A stretch of 64,000 nucleotides of DNA from Nageia nagi (lineage: Eukaryota > Pinophyta). Shown piece by piece: positions 1 through 12,959 of the stretch. The notes beneath the pieces are model-generated. The model ran no database searches. It worked only from the letters and a program-made list of their open reading frames with translations, and was not told the DNA's origin. Made by a program: the position numbers and the translations under genes. Within the stretch, counting starts at the first letter, position 1. Every line of letters starts with the position of its first letter. The stretch lies in NCBI GenBank assembly GCA_050084985.1, contig JBITNC010000001.1, positions 178,498,001-178,562,000 of the forward strand, in the 5' to 3' direction.

Positions 1-430
1 ATCAAAAAAATAGGTGATAAAATTGATTTGCCATTTTGGTAACTTCTTCCCTCACCTAAAATGGTTGAGGAGTAAGATGTGGGTGCTAAAACTAGTATCA
101 AATCACCCATAAAGAATGAAATATCAAATAATCTAGGTGAAAATTCTATCCTAAGGTTCTAGTAGGCTTTAAAGTGCATACCCCTTATTTTGGTAATATC
201 CCCCTCCCATCCATACATAATTTTCCAAGAAATTGTTGGGAGGATTCCTTGGAATAACTTCATAAAAGTCATAACTCCTCCCTTATTAAACTTATTTAAA
301 CATTTTTTATTAGTTATGAGCTCCCTAACACTACTAGGCTCAGCTGTACATGCTTTTCCCATACTCATCTTTGCATGCAAAAGAGGTAAGCTAAACCCAA
401 ATAAAAAACAATGTTGCAAAAGTGATAGAT
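1..430 (-). pseudogene. Fragment of a LINE ORF1-like C-terminal region
   Basis: Read on the minus strand, about 340-190 encodes a piece starting MGKAC and running on to ISWKIMYGWEGD. A similar piece (MGKAC, then ISWK) is found at about 16,460-16,270, inside another minus-strand LINE ORF1. The nucleotide match between the two sites is about 70% over 100 bases, in the same orientation. Because this lies downstream of the ORF2 end of the LINE at 600-5,700, it is probably the edge of a second LINE that continues out of the window to the left. An ordinary 3' untranslated segment of the same LINE is the alternative. No domain name can be given to the piece itself. Confidence 0.4.
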
Positions 431-689
431 TCTTGGGAATTTAACTCCCATTTTCATTCCTTGTTCTTATCCTTAGAAGTATTGTTAATATACAAATCAT
501 ATTACTTGATGGTCATTCTATTAATTCCTTGCTTGAATTTAAATTCATCCCCCTCGATTTTATTATAATGCATGTGATCATGCTAATGGGGTGATGTTAG
601 CTTTGTACCCTCCAATTGGCATGTATGGATAGCCCTCCAAGTGGATATTTTAAATGAAATTAATGATATTCACATCCTTTTTTGGGTTG

Positions 690-3600
690 ATATTCATGCA
701 TGCTATTATATTTTGCATTACCACTAGAAGAGTTTTATGTGTTACTTTGGTGAGCGTTTGGTTGCACTCTCTAAAGACTCTAGTATTTCTCTCCTTCCGA
801 ATATTCCAATAGATGTGAGCTAAAAGGATTCATTTTGTTTCTTTAATATTATTTTTAGAATTTCCTAAGTGCCAGTCCTTGATAAGCATTTCCAAAGACT
901 AAGGGATAGTCATCCATTTCCCAAATTTATTTAAAATGATATCCCATATTTATGATAAAATTCATAATTAAGCAACATGTGACTAATTATTTCTTCTTAT
1001 TTTTCACATAGAGTGCATATTTTTGGGAAGTTTTATCCCTTTTTTTTAGATTATCCAAGGTGAGTATCTTTCCTTAAATATCTACCCACTTTGGGGGTGA
1101 AGCTCTTCCTCCATATCCTTTTCCATAAACATTTTATTTAGTCTTTGGAGTTGGTATTCAGGAAATTATATCCTATCTTAACAAAGAAATATGAATTCTT
1201 ACCTTGTACAACCTTCCACCAAAGTGAGTATTATTTTTATATCATGAAAAATGGGTAGGAATCTATAAGGGATGAAAGAGACTATAGTCCTACTACAATT
1301 TGGGGGTTATAAGCTAGGGGAGGGTCCTTCTAACCATGCCATCCATTATGGAGATATAATTCTTAAATTCTAGGCCTAAATTGATTTTATTCCATTCCAT
1401 TTTTGATCTAAATATATTATCTTGGGCAAGTGGTGTATCATGAATCGATATGTCTTCCCAAAATAGAACTTTATCTCCTTTCCCTATCTCCCATTTTGAG
1501 TTCTTCCATATTATATCTAAGAGACCATTACAAAAGATAAACCCTTTTGGGGGATTAAAGAAATTACGAAAGTTCCTTTTCCCCTCCATATATTTGAACC
1601 TATAAATTTTTTACCATTCATTTTCCCATCCACTCTCCATCTTCCAAGTGAGTTTCATTCTAAGTGCTTTGTTCATCCATTCTATTTGCCTAATGCCTAA
1701 GCCTCCTTCTAAATATTTTTGATAGAATAGAGGCTAGGCTACGAAGGACATCTTATTCTTCTCCTCTAGTCCCATCCAAAGGAAGTTTCTAAAAATATGG
1801 TCTATTTTTTTGGGTTATTAATGCAAGGATTTTGAAAACACTTACCATATACATCAAAATGCTTTGGAGGGTAGCTTTGACTAGTTGAATTTTGCCTACA
1901 AAAATAAGCATAGTCCCTTGCTAATCCATCATTTTTTAAAAATCTATTCATTACACGAATCCAAAAATTCTTATTAACTCTTACAACAAATAGAGTCACA
2001 CCAAGCTATATGGAAGGGAGGTTCCTTATTTGATAATTGAATACCTAGGCTATTTAGTTCCCACCTATTTGCAAGGGGTTCAAGAACAAGATACTGGTCT
2101 TTTCATAGTTTATTTTCTGTTTGGAGGTTTTTTTTATATATATCTAGTATCCTTTTTATATCTTTTTTTTTCATTAATACCAGTCTATCCAATTAGTATT
2201 ATGTCATCTATGAATTGATGGTGGGATATTGGTGTACGATTGGAAGCCAAAATGACTGCTATTCTATAAACCACTCTGGTTGCTTTTAGGTTCCTCCATA
2301 ATTCCTCTACAAGGATAATGAACAAGTAGGGGGAAATAGGATCTCCTTCTCTAAGGCCTTTGGTTACATTGAAAAAGCCCCATGCCTCCCTATTAATTAG
2401 TATGGAGAATAAGGCAATCAAGGTGCATAATCGAATCCATTTTCTCCATGTTTTATTGAAGCTAAATTTTTATAGAATTTGATCAAGAAAATTCCAAGAT
2501 ACTCTATCATAGGCCTTTTGCATGTATAGTTTTATTATCATTACCTTTTCTATTTTATAATTGATAGAATGAATTATCTCATACATAGTGATAATTCCAT
2601 CAACTATTTATTTACCTCTAACAAAACCATCTTATTCATCTGAAATGATTTTAGTAAGGAATTCTTGAAGTCTATTGGCTAAAAGTTTTGTAAATATTTT
2701 GTATAAGGTGTTGCAAATATTGATGGTTATGAACTCCTTTAGATTCAAGGTGCCATGAACTATTGGAATAAGGGATAAAAAAATATATTCCAACTCTATA
2801 TAAGTGCATCATTCTTTTGAAATTTTTGAATCACACTAATGATATCCTCTCCTACTATTTCCCAAAAGGTTTGGAAGAAACTAATGGAAAAACTATCAAG
2901 GGTTGGAGCTTTATCTTTACCCATTAGGAAGAGGTAAAAAATAGTTTCATATTCTATGAAGGGAGCTATAGGCTTTTAATTATCCTCCTTGAGATCCTTT
3001 GGGGATTATTGGTTAGAAGGGTTTCATCTACTTCTTGATCATCATTCAACTCCTTAGTGAGGAGATATTTATAGAGCTGAACAATTATTTCTTTCATAAG
3101 GATTCATATCCAATTATGGATCCATTACATCTTCAATCCTTTTGATATTTTTATGGCCCTACATTTCATGATTGTTATCTTGAAAACTTTAGTATTATGG
3201 TCCCCAACTTTTAGCCAATCATTGTAAGATTGTTTTTTCTAGTGAAGTTCTTCCTAAAAGAGAATTTTGTGATATTTAGTTTTTAATTCTCACTCTCTAG
3301 CTATGATTTCCTCTCTTCTACCCTAGCTCTGAGTCAATTATTGTAAGTTGTTTAGTTCCAACTTAATCTCATCCTTTTATCTATTAATATTTTTGAAGGT
3401 CTATATGTTCTAGGTTTTTACGTTAGTCTTGATGTATTTTAGCTTAGAAGATACCTGAAACATGTTGGTTCCATCTACTTTAAGGCTTCACCATTCTTAA
3501 ATAAGGTTAGGTAGGGAAGGATTAGTGAGCCATACATTTTCAAATTCGAATGGGGTTCATTATTTTTAGGAGGGGTGTTTGAGAAGGACGGGATTATGAT

Positions 3601-4298
3601 TAAAGGTGATTTTAGTTTATGTAATAAGGGAATAATTGGGGAATTGGGAGAACCAATCAACTGAACATAAGGCTCTATCTAGTTTGGTTTGGATACAATT
3701 CTCTTTCAATCTCAAATTATTCCAAGTGAAGCCAACTCCATATAATTTAAGTTCTATCAACATATTATCATTCAAGAATTCTCTCAAAGCATCTAAATTA
3801 TTTTAATTTTTATGATCCTCATCCTTTTTTCTTATGTCGATGAAGTATGGTGTTAAAGTCACCTATAATTAAACAATGTCATTTATAAAATAATCTTCTA
3901 TCCTCTGAGAGGTTGAGGAAGTTACACCTCCTTTCTCCTAGGTAATTTGGAGCATATATATTGGTAATGACATAAGAAAAAATATATTATTTTATTATAC
4001 AAAAGAGATGGATGTACCTATTGGAATTTTGGAGGAGGGTTAGGTTTAAGACTTTAATTTCTTTAGGTTTCCAATGAATGACCAACCCTCCTAAAGCCCC
4101 TTTAGTTGCTTTCCATATAAAGTTTACTCTTCTCCATAATTTCCTTTTGACATCTATTATCCTATCTTTTTTTTTTTTTTTTTAATTTTCATTTCTAAAG
4201 TAGCATTTATGAAAGTTTGATATATTTCCATAATTCTCAAAAAGATATTTATTTTTTGAGATCGTACATCCCCTTATGTTCCAACTAAGGACTTTCAT
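690..4298 (-). pseudogene. LINE ORF2: endonuclease, reverse transcriptase, zf-RVT
   Basis: ORF2 nicks target DNA and copies the element RNA into the nick. The start ATG at 4,298 reads MKVLSWNIRGCTI, the hallmark opening of an L1-type apurinic endonuclease. The catalytic GDFN motif is at 3,863-3,852. A WL-x-HP-like segment lies near 3,540. The reverse transcriptase starts near 2,930 (MGKDKAPTLD), with the KAYDRVSW region near 2,515, the GDPISPYLF motif near 2,350-2,325 and the catalytic DD as FIDDIILIG near 2,213-2,190. The region before the zinc finger (WEIGKGDKVLFWED) is at about 1,490, a remnant of the C-terminal zinc finger near 1,010, and WNIRKERNTRVF near 800. Many stops and several shifts kill it. 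Confidence 0.85.
4164..4182 (+). repeat. Poly(T) tract inside LINE ORF2
   Basis: A run of about 18 T lies in the endonuclease part of the minus-strand LINE (poly(A) in the coding sense). It may be slippage expansion of an AAA-rich lysine stretch. Confidence 0.8.
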
Positions 4299-4779
4299 TG
4301 GGATGGGAACATTCCACTTTGCTCCAAAGTGGTTTGGGTACCATTGATAATATCTTCTTTATTTTTTTAGTCTATTTTTTTTAATGGTCTTCTTGGGCCT
4401 CTTTGAACTACATTAGATATCTTCCTATGGCTAATTTATTGTATTAGAGGTATTTCATATATTTGATGGGTTATTTGGATTCCTTCTCCTTCTTCCATTC
4501 AAATCCTTTTCCTAATTCGATGGATTACTTCATCGAATGCTTCATCTATGACTATTTTGATATCCATCATTTCTTCCAAGTTTCTATAATAGTTGCATTC
4601 TCTTCATTAGGTGAGTCCCTTTAAGAATTTCTAATGGTGAAAATGTATTCTTTCCTTTTACTTTTGTTGGTTCTTTCTTATCGATCTAATTCTATCTATT
4701 ATTACCTTTCTTAATTTATTACTTAATCTTGTTGTTATTGAAGCTCTTTTTCTTCTACCCTAGTTTCTATACTTGAATC

Positions 4780-5546
4780 CATTTGTCTTCCCTTTTATTT
4801 CCTCTAATTTGTTGTAATTGAGTGGCAATTTAAATTTCAAAATTCCATTTAGGATATTATTTTACATAGTGATCATATTGTTTGCATATAGGGCATTAGA
4901 AAGGTAAATTTATATAAACCATTTCTTTCTCCTATGTACCTTTTTCCTCTTCAGCCAAAAAATCCCTCTTCCTTAGTTCATTTGAAACATTAATATTAAC
5001 ACATACTAAAGCATATGTCATTCTTATTTTAGCTTTCATTCCTAGCTTGATCAAAATAAGTTTACCAATTGACTCTGTAAGATTTGATACCATAGAAGTA
5101 GCCCAATATTCAACTAGGAGGCCTCAAAATCTGAACCAGGTAGGGATTAAGTTGATGTTTTCCATCTTTGATCTAAAGCCTTTATACCATTATTTTAGAT
5201 TTAGGCCTTTTCTCCCAAGAAACCATGATCCCATTTTAAGGGCTATTTCTAAATCTTCTTTGCATGAAAAATTGAGAAACATAAATTCTCTTGGGAATTG
5301 AACCAAATCAACCTAGCCTTTTGTTACCCATTTTTACTTCATCAATTGGTGAATGATCTTGATTCTAGGTCTAATTCCTACAAAATGAACAGGTATTTTT
5401 TTGTGCTTAACTTCGCTATTTATCAAATTTTTAGGGATGGTAATGCGTACTTTATTATCGACCATTTTTTTTTCTAGTTTAACATCGATTTCTTCTTCTA
5501 ATTTGTGTTTATCTTGCATGAAAATATTTTTCCATTCCTTTTTCAA
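4780..5546 (-). pseudogene. LINE ORF1 (DUF4283-like, CCHC knuckle), decayed
   Basis: ORF1 of plant L1 elements is a nucleic-acid-binding protein of the retroelement particle. The translation begins with a lysine-rich stretch and VRITIPKNLI, then IPVHFVGIRP, the usual start of the DUF4283-like fold. At about 5,300-5,050 it continues with FLNFSCKEDLEIAL, GSWFLGRKGL and a WYKGF...IPTWFRF segment matching the WFFGRR / W-x-P-x-F / P-V-W-V-R pattern. The later VCVNINVS element follows at about 4,990. The zinc knuckle near 4,905-4,867 reads LPF-stop-CPICKQYDHYVK, so the first cysteine region is damaged. Stops are single codons in an otherwise unbroken frame. No function remains. Confidence 0.8.
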
Positions 5547-5729
5547 GAAGGATCCTTTTTTAATTCAAGATTTGTTCATTCCTCCTTATGCTCCACTTTG
5601 CAACCATCAAAGGTTCCCAAGAGTGGTGAAAGAGGAAGCCAAAAAATACTCTTACACCTCTCAATCATGAGAAAAGAAGAGCAAAAAATTAGAGCAATTC
5701 ACTATTTTTCATCAAGATGATGTACATAT

Positions 5730-8000
5730 TACTCTCAGTCAACAACAATGAATATATATTTTGTTATTCTATCATACTTATCCCTAATAGTGATAAACAT
5801 TAATATGTATATGCTTTATGTATTAGCTATGTTGTACAAAATGGATGAGTAATAAATACTTTTAGTGGAATTTGGATTAACCTCCAGTATTATCTCTTGA
5901 AAAGATAGAAGAAATAACTCATAAATAAATTCCTTTCATAATGTTAGCTATTGGGTTTTCAAAAATAAAAATTAGTGATATTACTATTGAATTGAATGAT
6001 TTTAGCCAAAATATTTTAAATAGGGTGAGTTACATGTAATAAAAGTTGGAATACACCATCTTGGTGGTTTAGCATCTTTAAATAAATTTCATTGATGATA
6101 TCATGGGCAAATTTTCTAATAAAATTTGTAGTAAGTACAACAAGGATAAATTCAATTGAAGTTTAACATGCACAAAAGGCATTGATATATATTATTTGTA
6201 GGTCTCAATTTCATTCAAATGTTGGTATAGAAAGATGAAAAAAATATTACCTCTAAGTTCCTTGAAAGGGTGATCAGAATCATGCAACTCCATCAAAGGG
6301 AGTTTCATATAAGAGGAAAATGAAAGCTATATTACAATTAACAATTTGAATATAATATATAATCTATACTTTAGATTGTGGCTTGGAAGCATTTTAAACT
6401 TCTTATCTAGAGTTTTGCAACTACTAAATCTTATTTAGGATCAAAATATAATTGAATATTAAAAAAATATTAGAGATTTTAGCAATAAAAATAAATAATT
6501 CTAGGATTTCATGAGTTGATGTTTCTAGTGAAGCCTAAGATGATAATATGTAGATGGATAAGGATATCCTTATAACTATTGTTGGATAAATTTTTTATCA
6601 CCAGCCATTCGTTATCTTTATAAATAGTTTTATTTTCTTCTAAAGTATTTAGGTTTTTCATATGGTAGTATTGAAAAATAGAATCAACTAAATAATGATC
6701 AATATTTTATGGAAGTAGTTACATGTGATGGTATATTCCCTAGCTTAATATCTATTTCTATGAAGATTGTCTAGAATATTATGGTTATTTAAAAAATGTT
6801 AGATGAATACTTGGAATTTTTCATAAAACTATGGATTGAAGAAGATTATAAGAAAGTCACTTCATAAAGAATGATATTCTCTACTTCTTTTTATTGAATT
6901 TTATTAGAAAATAGTCAAGGTAGTTTTGTTTGCCCCAAATATAGGAAATTAGATAACTACTTTGAGAGGTAAAGAATTAATATAAAGATTATTCATGATT
7001 TATAATTGAAAATAAGTTTCATCATTTAACAAGGCTCAAGATTAATTCTCTAGCTATTTAGAATTGCATCTAGTCTTAGGTGTAATTTTGATAGCTGAAG
7101 AAACTTTATCATTTCTTTGCTTTCTATCTTTTTAAAAAATATAATTTGGCAAATACATTTAGTATATTTTCAAGAATTTATTTATGAAAGAATATTTAAA
7201 TGTATGGGATTCAAAATAAAATACATGTAATTTTCTGTAATTATTTTCTTGATTCAATGTCAGGTGTCCCTTTGAAAATATAACAAGCTTAAATAGTTAG
7301 ATTTTTGAAGGCAATTGATATTTTATGCTAGTCAACAACATAAGATTGAGGCTTTAAAATACATGCATTTTGTGATTAAATATTATTTTATGAAAATAAG
7401 CATTGAATTACATTAGAAGATGAATAGTTATGTGAATGTGATTATATGAAGTAAATAATTAAACTTATCACAAAAAGGTGTTACAATCTTACTACTAAGG
7501 ATGACATTATTAAAAGGAAGGTTTGCAACCCATGTGTTTGCCTAAATTTTTTTTGTGAGAAGAAAAATTAGTTAGCACATCCCTAACAAATCATACCTTG
7601 ATGGACCACTTGAATGGTTAAATTTTTAATAAGCAAATGACCATATTTTGTACCAAATATCTAAAGTAAATTTCCTCCCTTGGATAGGCAAATATATAGA
7701 TATCCTCTATCTCCCTTCCAAAAGATAGAGGGTCCTAGTATCTAAATCCTATCTCTTTGTCAACACTATCGATAAGTTAGCATCCAACCACTATCATAGG
7801 AAATCCAAAGGTATATTCCAAATATATTGTTGGTAATATTAGATACTATTTATTATGAAGAGAAAAACATTGAAATATCCAAAGAATATCACTTTAGTAA
7901 GTTCAAGAAAATAGCTATTCTTCTTTATATTGTAATGAATAAATCTAGTATGAATTTATAACATAAAAATATATAAAATTAGTTAAAAAGAGAATAATAT
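5730..8000. other. AT-rich stretch, nothing recognised
   Basis: Translation by eye of both strands shows dense stops and no domain pattern. No clear terminal repeats or structural RNAs were seen. It is probably old repeat DNA. Confidence 0.5.
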
Positions 8001-8004
8001 ATAA

Positions 8005-8130
8005 TATAAAAATATGATTCTCTTATCAAGATAAAAATAATTCTTTTCTCATCAAGATAAAATTATGGCACTCTCAACCAGATAAAATTATGGTGTTCCC
8101 ATAAAGATAAAATTATGATGTTCTCATGAA
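8005..8130 (+). repeat. Minisatellite, about 25-bp unit, 4-5 copies
   Basis: The phrase GATAAAAT followed by TATGG/CTCATCAA recurs with its G at 8,030, 8,056, 8,081 and 8,106, spacings of 26, 25 and 25 bases. The units differ at several positions, so the array is not recent. Confidence 0.75.
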
Positions 8131-8158
8131 TATACAAACACACACAAATACATTTTAT

Positions 8159-8348
8159 AATACTATAATCCTTTCAAAACTACTATGGTATACCATGATT
8201 TTCATCAAGATAATTATCCTTTCTTTTTTCTTTGTCTCTGTGTATATATATAGACATACACATGTCAATATTTTAAAGAAAATACTATAAGCCATTGAAA
8301 ACCTCTTTGTTATACCATATTTTTCATCAAGATCATTGGGATTTTTAT
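8159..8348 (+). repeat. Two-copy direct repeat, 123-bp offset
   Basis: A segment of about 66 bases beginning AATACTATAA and ending TTTTCATCAAGAT at 8,159-8,225 recurs at 8,282-8,348 with about 80% identity. Its TCATCAAGAT end resembles the unit of the adjacent 25-bp minisatellite, so the two structures may share an origin. Confidence 0.6.
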
Positions 8349-8349
8349 T

Positions 8350-9309
8350 TTCTATGTATTTTTCATTGTATAATCATGATTTTGAAATCAATTTTATTTT
8401 TCAAAATTAAAATCTAAATATTGCCCAACATTTTTGAAAATTTCATCATAAATTATTAAAATTGATAGAACATGATAAAATAATATCATAAACAAGAATA
8501 TTTAACTTATTGAAGGCTCCTTCCTCAAAATATCTATCATTGATGAGAATAATACTATGTAATGATGAAAAAGGTTGATAAAACATATAAAGAAATCAAG
8601 AAACTCAAAACTAAAAATGATTTAAACCCTTATTTACAACAAATCAACTTATTTATTCAAAATGTACTATCATGCTTTTATTCTTTTTGAGTGGTCCAGA
8701 AGGGTATCACATCCCCCTTATTCCATTTTGTGATTTTTTCCTCATCTCTCATATTCTTCTTATTGATATCGATTTTTACATAACTTACACTATACATCCT
8801 ATGATAGTTAAAATATAGATAAATAAGATAATAATATAACTATTTTGTCCATCAAATGCTTCTCTTTCACCCTTGCCAATATCATTTGGTATCATTTACC
8901 TATTATTGTTTAAGTATCATGGATAACCCATAGAATGCATTATCAAGAGAATAAAATATTAATTAAATCTAAATACTATACTATGGGCTTAGAAATAAGA
9001 TCTTACCCCACATATCCTACCTTGAAACTAATGTATCATTCTCATAAATGATATAATTTTCTTCTCCTACTTAATTTAAATTTTAAAAAAAGAAGATAAA
9101 ATACATCAAACTCATTTTGTAGGTATGCTAATGAATTATTAGAGGGGTTAAATTATCCAAGATCAATGTTGTTCAACATAGGTATCAATGATAAGAAAGC
9201 ATATTTAAAGAAAGTTAAAATATCATTCTAATTAAGTAATTTTTGATATTTCATATTAACTTTGACTTTCTATTTCTTACATTTATAATATATCCTTGAA
9301 ATGTTTAAT

Positions 9310-9310
<1 letters not shown>
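8350..9310. other. AT-rich stretch, nothing recognised
   Basis: No coding pattern, inverted repeat or tandem repeat was found in this stretch. Confidence 0.5.

Positions 9311-9313
<3 letters not shown>

Positions 9314-9359
<46 letters not shown>
9314..9359. repeat. (TA)n microsatellite
   Basis: About 23 uninterrupted TA units. Confidence 0.97.
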
Positions 9360-9363
<4 letters not shown>

Positions 9364-9779
9364 TAATGTAATTTTAATTTTTCCATTTAATGAATCTAAC
9401 TAAGATGATTTCATTCCTCTCTTCTACTAAGATTAATAGCATATTCTAATTATTATTTAATACCTTATATAATACAAAGATATTGTAAGGTGTCAAGAAG
9501 ACAAGATCTAGATTCATAAAGGTAGATCATCAAATGTTAAAGATCAATATAGACCATTTCAGGATACTTAAGCATTGCAGTATTTTTAGAATATCTATAA
9601 TATTTTTTTATTTAATCAAATTTCACACAATAAAATTTTAATCATATGTGGTATTTTTAAATAAAATTTTATTCCAAGTTTATCTAAGAAAATAAGAAAT
9701 CTACATCTACGTTATTAAAAAAAATCTCTTCAAAAACAATACAAAGTTTAAAATACAAAATTGGAAATGAACATGGACA

Positions 9780-11150
9780 CATTATGATTGTTTAGATATT
9801 CATGTTATATAAGTGCAGGAAAAAGTGAACAAGGGTACCTTGTAAAATATTCTTTTATCACTGTGACCATGATACAATTAGCATTTAGTTGAAGCATGAG
9901 ACATCAAACGAAGTTGTGAATCTCCATCCAAACACTTCAACTGTCATGATTTACATTAACTTTTTGGTAGTTGTTTGGGGGTCAAATTTTTATCATTATT
10001 TTGAGTATCTTAATCTAATTCAAATTCTCTGGATAATTTTCTTTGTTTTCTTTCCTTTTCAAAGTTTCTAGGGGTCAACAACACCCATGTAGAAAATTTC
10101 ATCCAATTACTGTACACAACTTAAGTTTATGCTCCTAATTTGTTGTGAGCAAGATTTTACTGAATCAAACACGTTGCGATCTTTTGAAATACATTGTATG
10201 CTTTGTCTAGTAGCCTGAAATATTTTGTTATTCCTTTAGCAAGTTTAGTGTGTCATTGATCTGCCACCAGCACCTAAAATAGTATGCAACCAAACATATC
10301 CATTTTGGGACTGCAAAATCTCATTAGTTGTCATATTGCATGGTATATATAATTATTCCATTGTGCAACCCAGGAAGAAGTTTTGTGCCAAATGTCAATT
10401 TTAATTTCTGTAGCACCCACCTGCATAAACAGAAATTGCAATTGTGTCCTCTTATTTATTGGTCCCTCCATTCATTTGGATGTAAGGTTGTGGTTCACGT
10501 TTGAAGTAACAAACTAAAACCTCCCCTTTCATCATTTGTTGGATGTTCACAGTTTTAGAAGATAAGGAGGACGTAAGGACGAAAAGCTAATTCAAAGGTA
10601 TGTTCAATTTCCATAAATGGCTTCCACCATCTTTTCAGAACAGATATCTGAAACAGTTTTATTGATCACATCTTTTTATAATATAAAGAACTATGTGGAA
10701 TGAAATTTTAAAAAAATATTTCTTGAGAGAAAAGTAACCTAAAATTTTCTATTGGCTTGCCTACAGTGGATGTTAACAGTTGGATCCTTTTTTGCTCAGG
10801 TTAGTTGTTTAGAAATGAGATTGAAATCATATATGTCTGTATCATTATTCTAACTATTGTTATCTTGTTGATATCGAGTTTCATCGTAACCTTTGAGAAG
10901 AGATGTTCATTTTTTTACATTTGTGTCTGTGCAATACTAACCCAATTCCTCAGTAACCAGAATAGATAATATGGAGCTTTAGAAGTACCCCTTTTGTTTC
11001 GGATACTGCGTGCAGTAGTCATATTATAATTGGATGCCTAGCTTGTAACAAGGCGCAGCTTCTGAACAAAACATATTGGCATTCCAAAGATATGACCAAA
11101 AAGCCTGCATAAGCTCCTGTGAAACGTAGGTATTTGGAGCCTTAATACCT
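9780..11150. other. CpG-retaining, less AT-rich island, no clear ORF
   Basis: This stretch holds about a dozen CpG dinucleotides (for example near 10,170, 10,570, 10,880, 11,005 and 11,055) where neighbouring kilobases have almost none. It also has intron-like pieces such as a branch-point-like CTAAC followed by a pyrimidine-rich run and CAG near 10,938-10,953, and TTTTTTGCTCAG near 10,790-10,800. I could not find a protein domain on either strand. It may be intron or untranslated DNA of a former gene, or a younger insertion that has lost less methylated cytosine. Confidence 0.4.
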
Positions 11151-12950
11151 TTTGAATGAAAAACTTTATTGTAAATGCATGTTATGAAGAAATTAAAAAA
11201 CTACAAAGAAGATCACATCATCAATTTCAACAAAAAATATAGTAAGAAGATTCATGCATTGCACTAGAAAGATTTGCAGTATTCCAGATATTGTTAAACC
11301 AAATTGCATGTAACTTTGTTAGATAGTCCAATGAAGTAGTAAGATTATAATATTTACTTATAGTGAATATCAATAGTATTAACATATGTACAAGGTTATC
11401 TTCCAAATTCAGCTTATATCATCTTTGGTTTCTGTATAGGATTGGTTGAAAACTGATAAATCAAATTGATAACTGATTTTAGTATATACACTTAAAATTT
11501 AAACAATATAAACCCAAAATATATGAATGAATTTGGTTAGAAGATCCCATTATTGAAGAATATGCTAGGCTGTAGAAATATCATGAATCCTTGGTTTCTA
11601 TAGTTTGATGGAGGAGAAAGGTATGGAACGTAAAAGGTTCATATTTTGGTGTGGGTACATGAGGAGTGTTTCTAACATGGTGTGGGATTTGAGAAGGAGG
11701 AGGATTATGGCATTCTTAAGATTGGATAGAGTAGGACGAGAAGATTTTGGAGAATACAATTCAATTGTTTCACATAATCACTCAATTAGATGTTGGTTCT
11801 GAGAGAAAAATGATTGCTTCGTCTGTTCATAAGTGGTGGGCCCTGTCAAGTAGAATGCAAGTCTGAAGAGTAATTAGAAGGATGAAAAACTTTTTTATTA
11901 TGATTTTTTTTTTTTCAAAATAGAAATAATTAAAATAATTCTCTTTAGTGGTTTGAGGTTGATTTGCATATGATTTTTCATTTTTTAAATTAGAAATAAT
12001 TAAAATAATGTTGATTTGTAATGTATGCATGGTTACTAAATTTATTTATTGTTTTAATATTTTTCTATATATATATATAATTGTTGTACAACTAAAATAA
12101 AAATTAATTGAAGCAATCTAAGATTATCTATTTAATTTGTTTTGGTAGGATAAAATACAAGAAATTATGTACCTTCTGTGCAAGGAAATATTAGGAAGCT
12201 AATATTACTTAGAACACTATCCATTGATGTCAACCTCAATTAAGATACATCATATCATAGAAGGTAGCACAAGTTTGGTGAATATATTGACCATTCATTC
12301 TTCATTATTGCAATACTTTAAATCGACATTGCCTTCTTCTATAAAATCTTATACCAAAATATGATGCACCTCAATGCTCTTAGATTATGTATGGTAATTA
12401 TAATTATTTACTAATTAAAGGAAAATTTGATCATAGTGGCTTATTTTTAAGACATGTTTAACTAATTAAGAGATATAGTACTTAACTTCACCCCATCCTC
12501 AAAAGATGTAGTTGTGGGTTTACAATAAAAAATATAACTTTCTTTAATGTATATCGATATACTTATATTATGAGATATAATTATATTCTTCTTACAAAAC
12601 TTTCATGCCTAAAATTAGTGCATGAATTTAATTTTTATTTTAAAAGTTATCTCTAATTATATATAGTTTTTATTAATTTTTTTGATATGGATAAATTGAA
12701 AGGATTTTTTATACAAGAATCCATCTATAAAAAATAAATTTGATTCATCACCCTTCCCTTCTTATTTTATATTGTTTTAGATGAGAGAGAAATTCATGGT
12801 GATCCATAACCTAGATACCAATTACATGCTCTTATCTATCTAATACTATCTAATTCTAAAACCTCTGAGAGTTTCAACTTCTAAGTCTATAGTGTGCCCA
12901 TATTCACTTTGTAGTTGTGATCTTAGTTCTTTCCAGGTTTGAGGGGAAAA
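11150..12950. other. Mostly unassigned; one small arginine-rich ORF
   Basis: An open frame of 65 codons at 11,605-11,802 (plus) is rich in arginine and tryptophan (for example WDLRRRRIMAFLRL) but matches nothing I know. It keeps a few CpGs, like the island before it. The rest is AT-rich DNA with frequent stops on both strands. Confidence 0.35.
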
Positions 12951-12959
12951 CCTCTCCCA

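Larger units (their letters stand above)
600..5720 (-). mobile_element. Nearly full-length degenerate L1-type LINE
   Basis: The minus strand carries, in order, an ORF1 with a DUF4283-like domain and CCHC knuckle, then an ORF2 with endonuclease, reverse transcriptase and C-terminal zinc-finger regions. This is the standard layout of plant L1-clade non-LTR retrotransposons. ORF1 and the start of ORF2 lie in the same frame (5,546 and 4,298 differ by a multiple of three), and the damage is mostly isolated stop codons. The exact 5' and 3' ends, the poly(A) tail and the target-site duplication were not resolved. The copy cannot be active. Confidence 0.85.

Noticed and set aside
190-444. Plus-strand open frame with a signal-peptide-like hydrophobic stretch
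   Set aside because: It is antisense to a minus-strand LINE-derived segment that has a relative at 16.3 kb. The hydrophobic look comes from T-rich antisense.
5047-5301. Plus-strand 84-codon frame
   Set aside because: The minus strand of the same bases encodes the DUF4283-like core of LINE ORF1, so this frame is a shadow. The same holds for 18,499-18,750.
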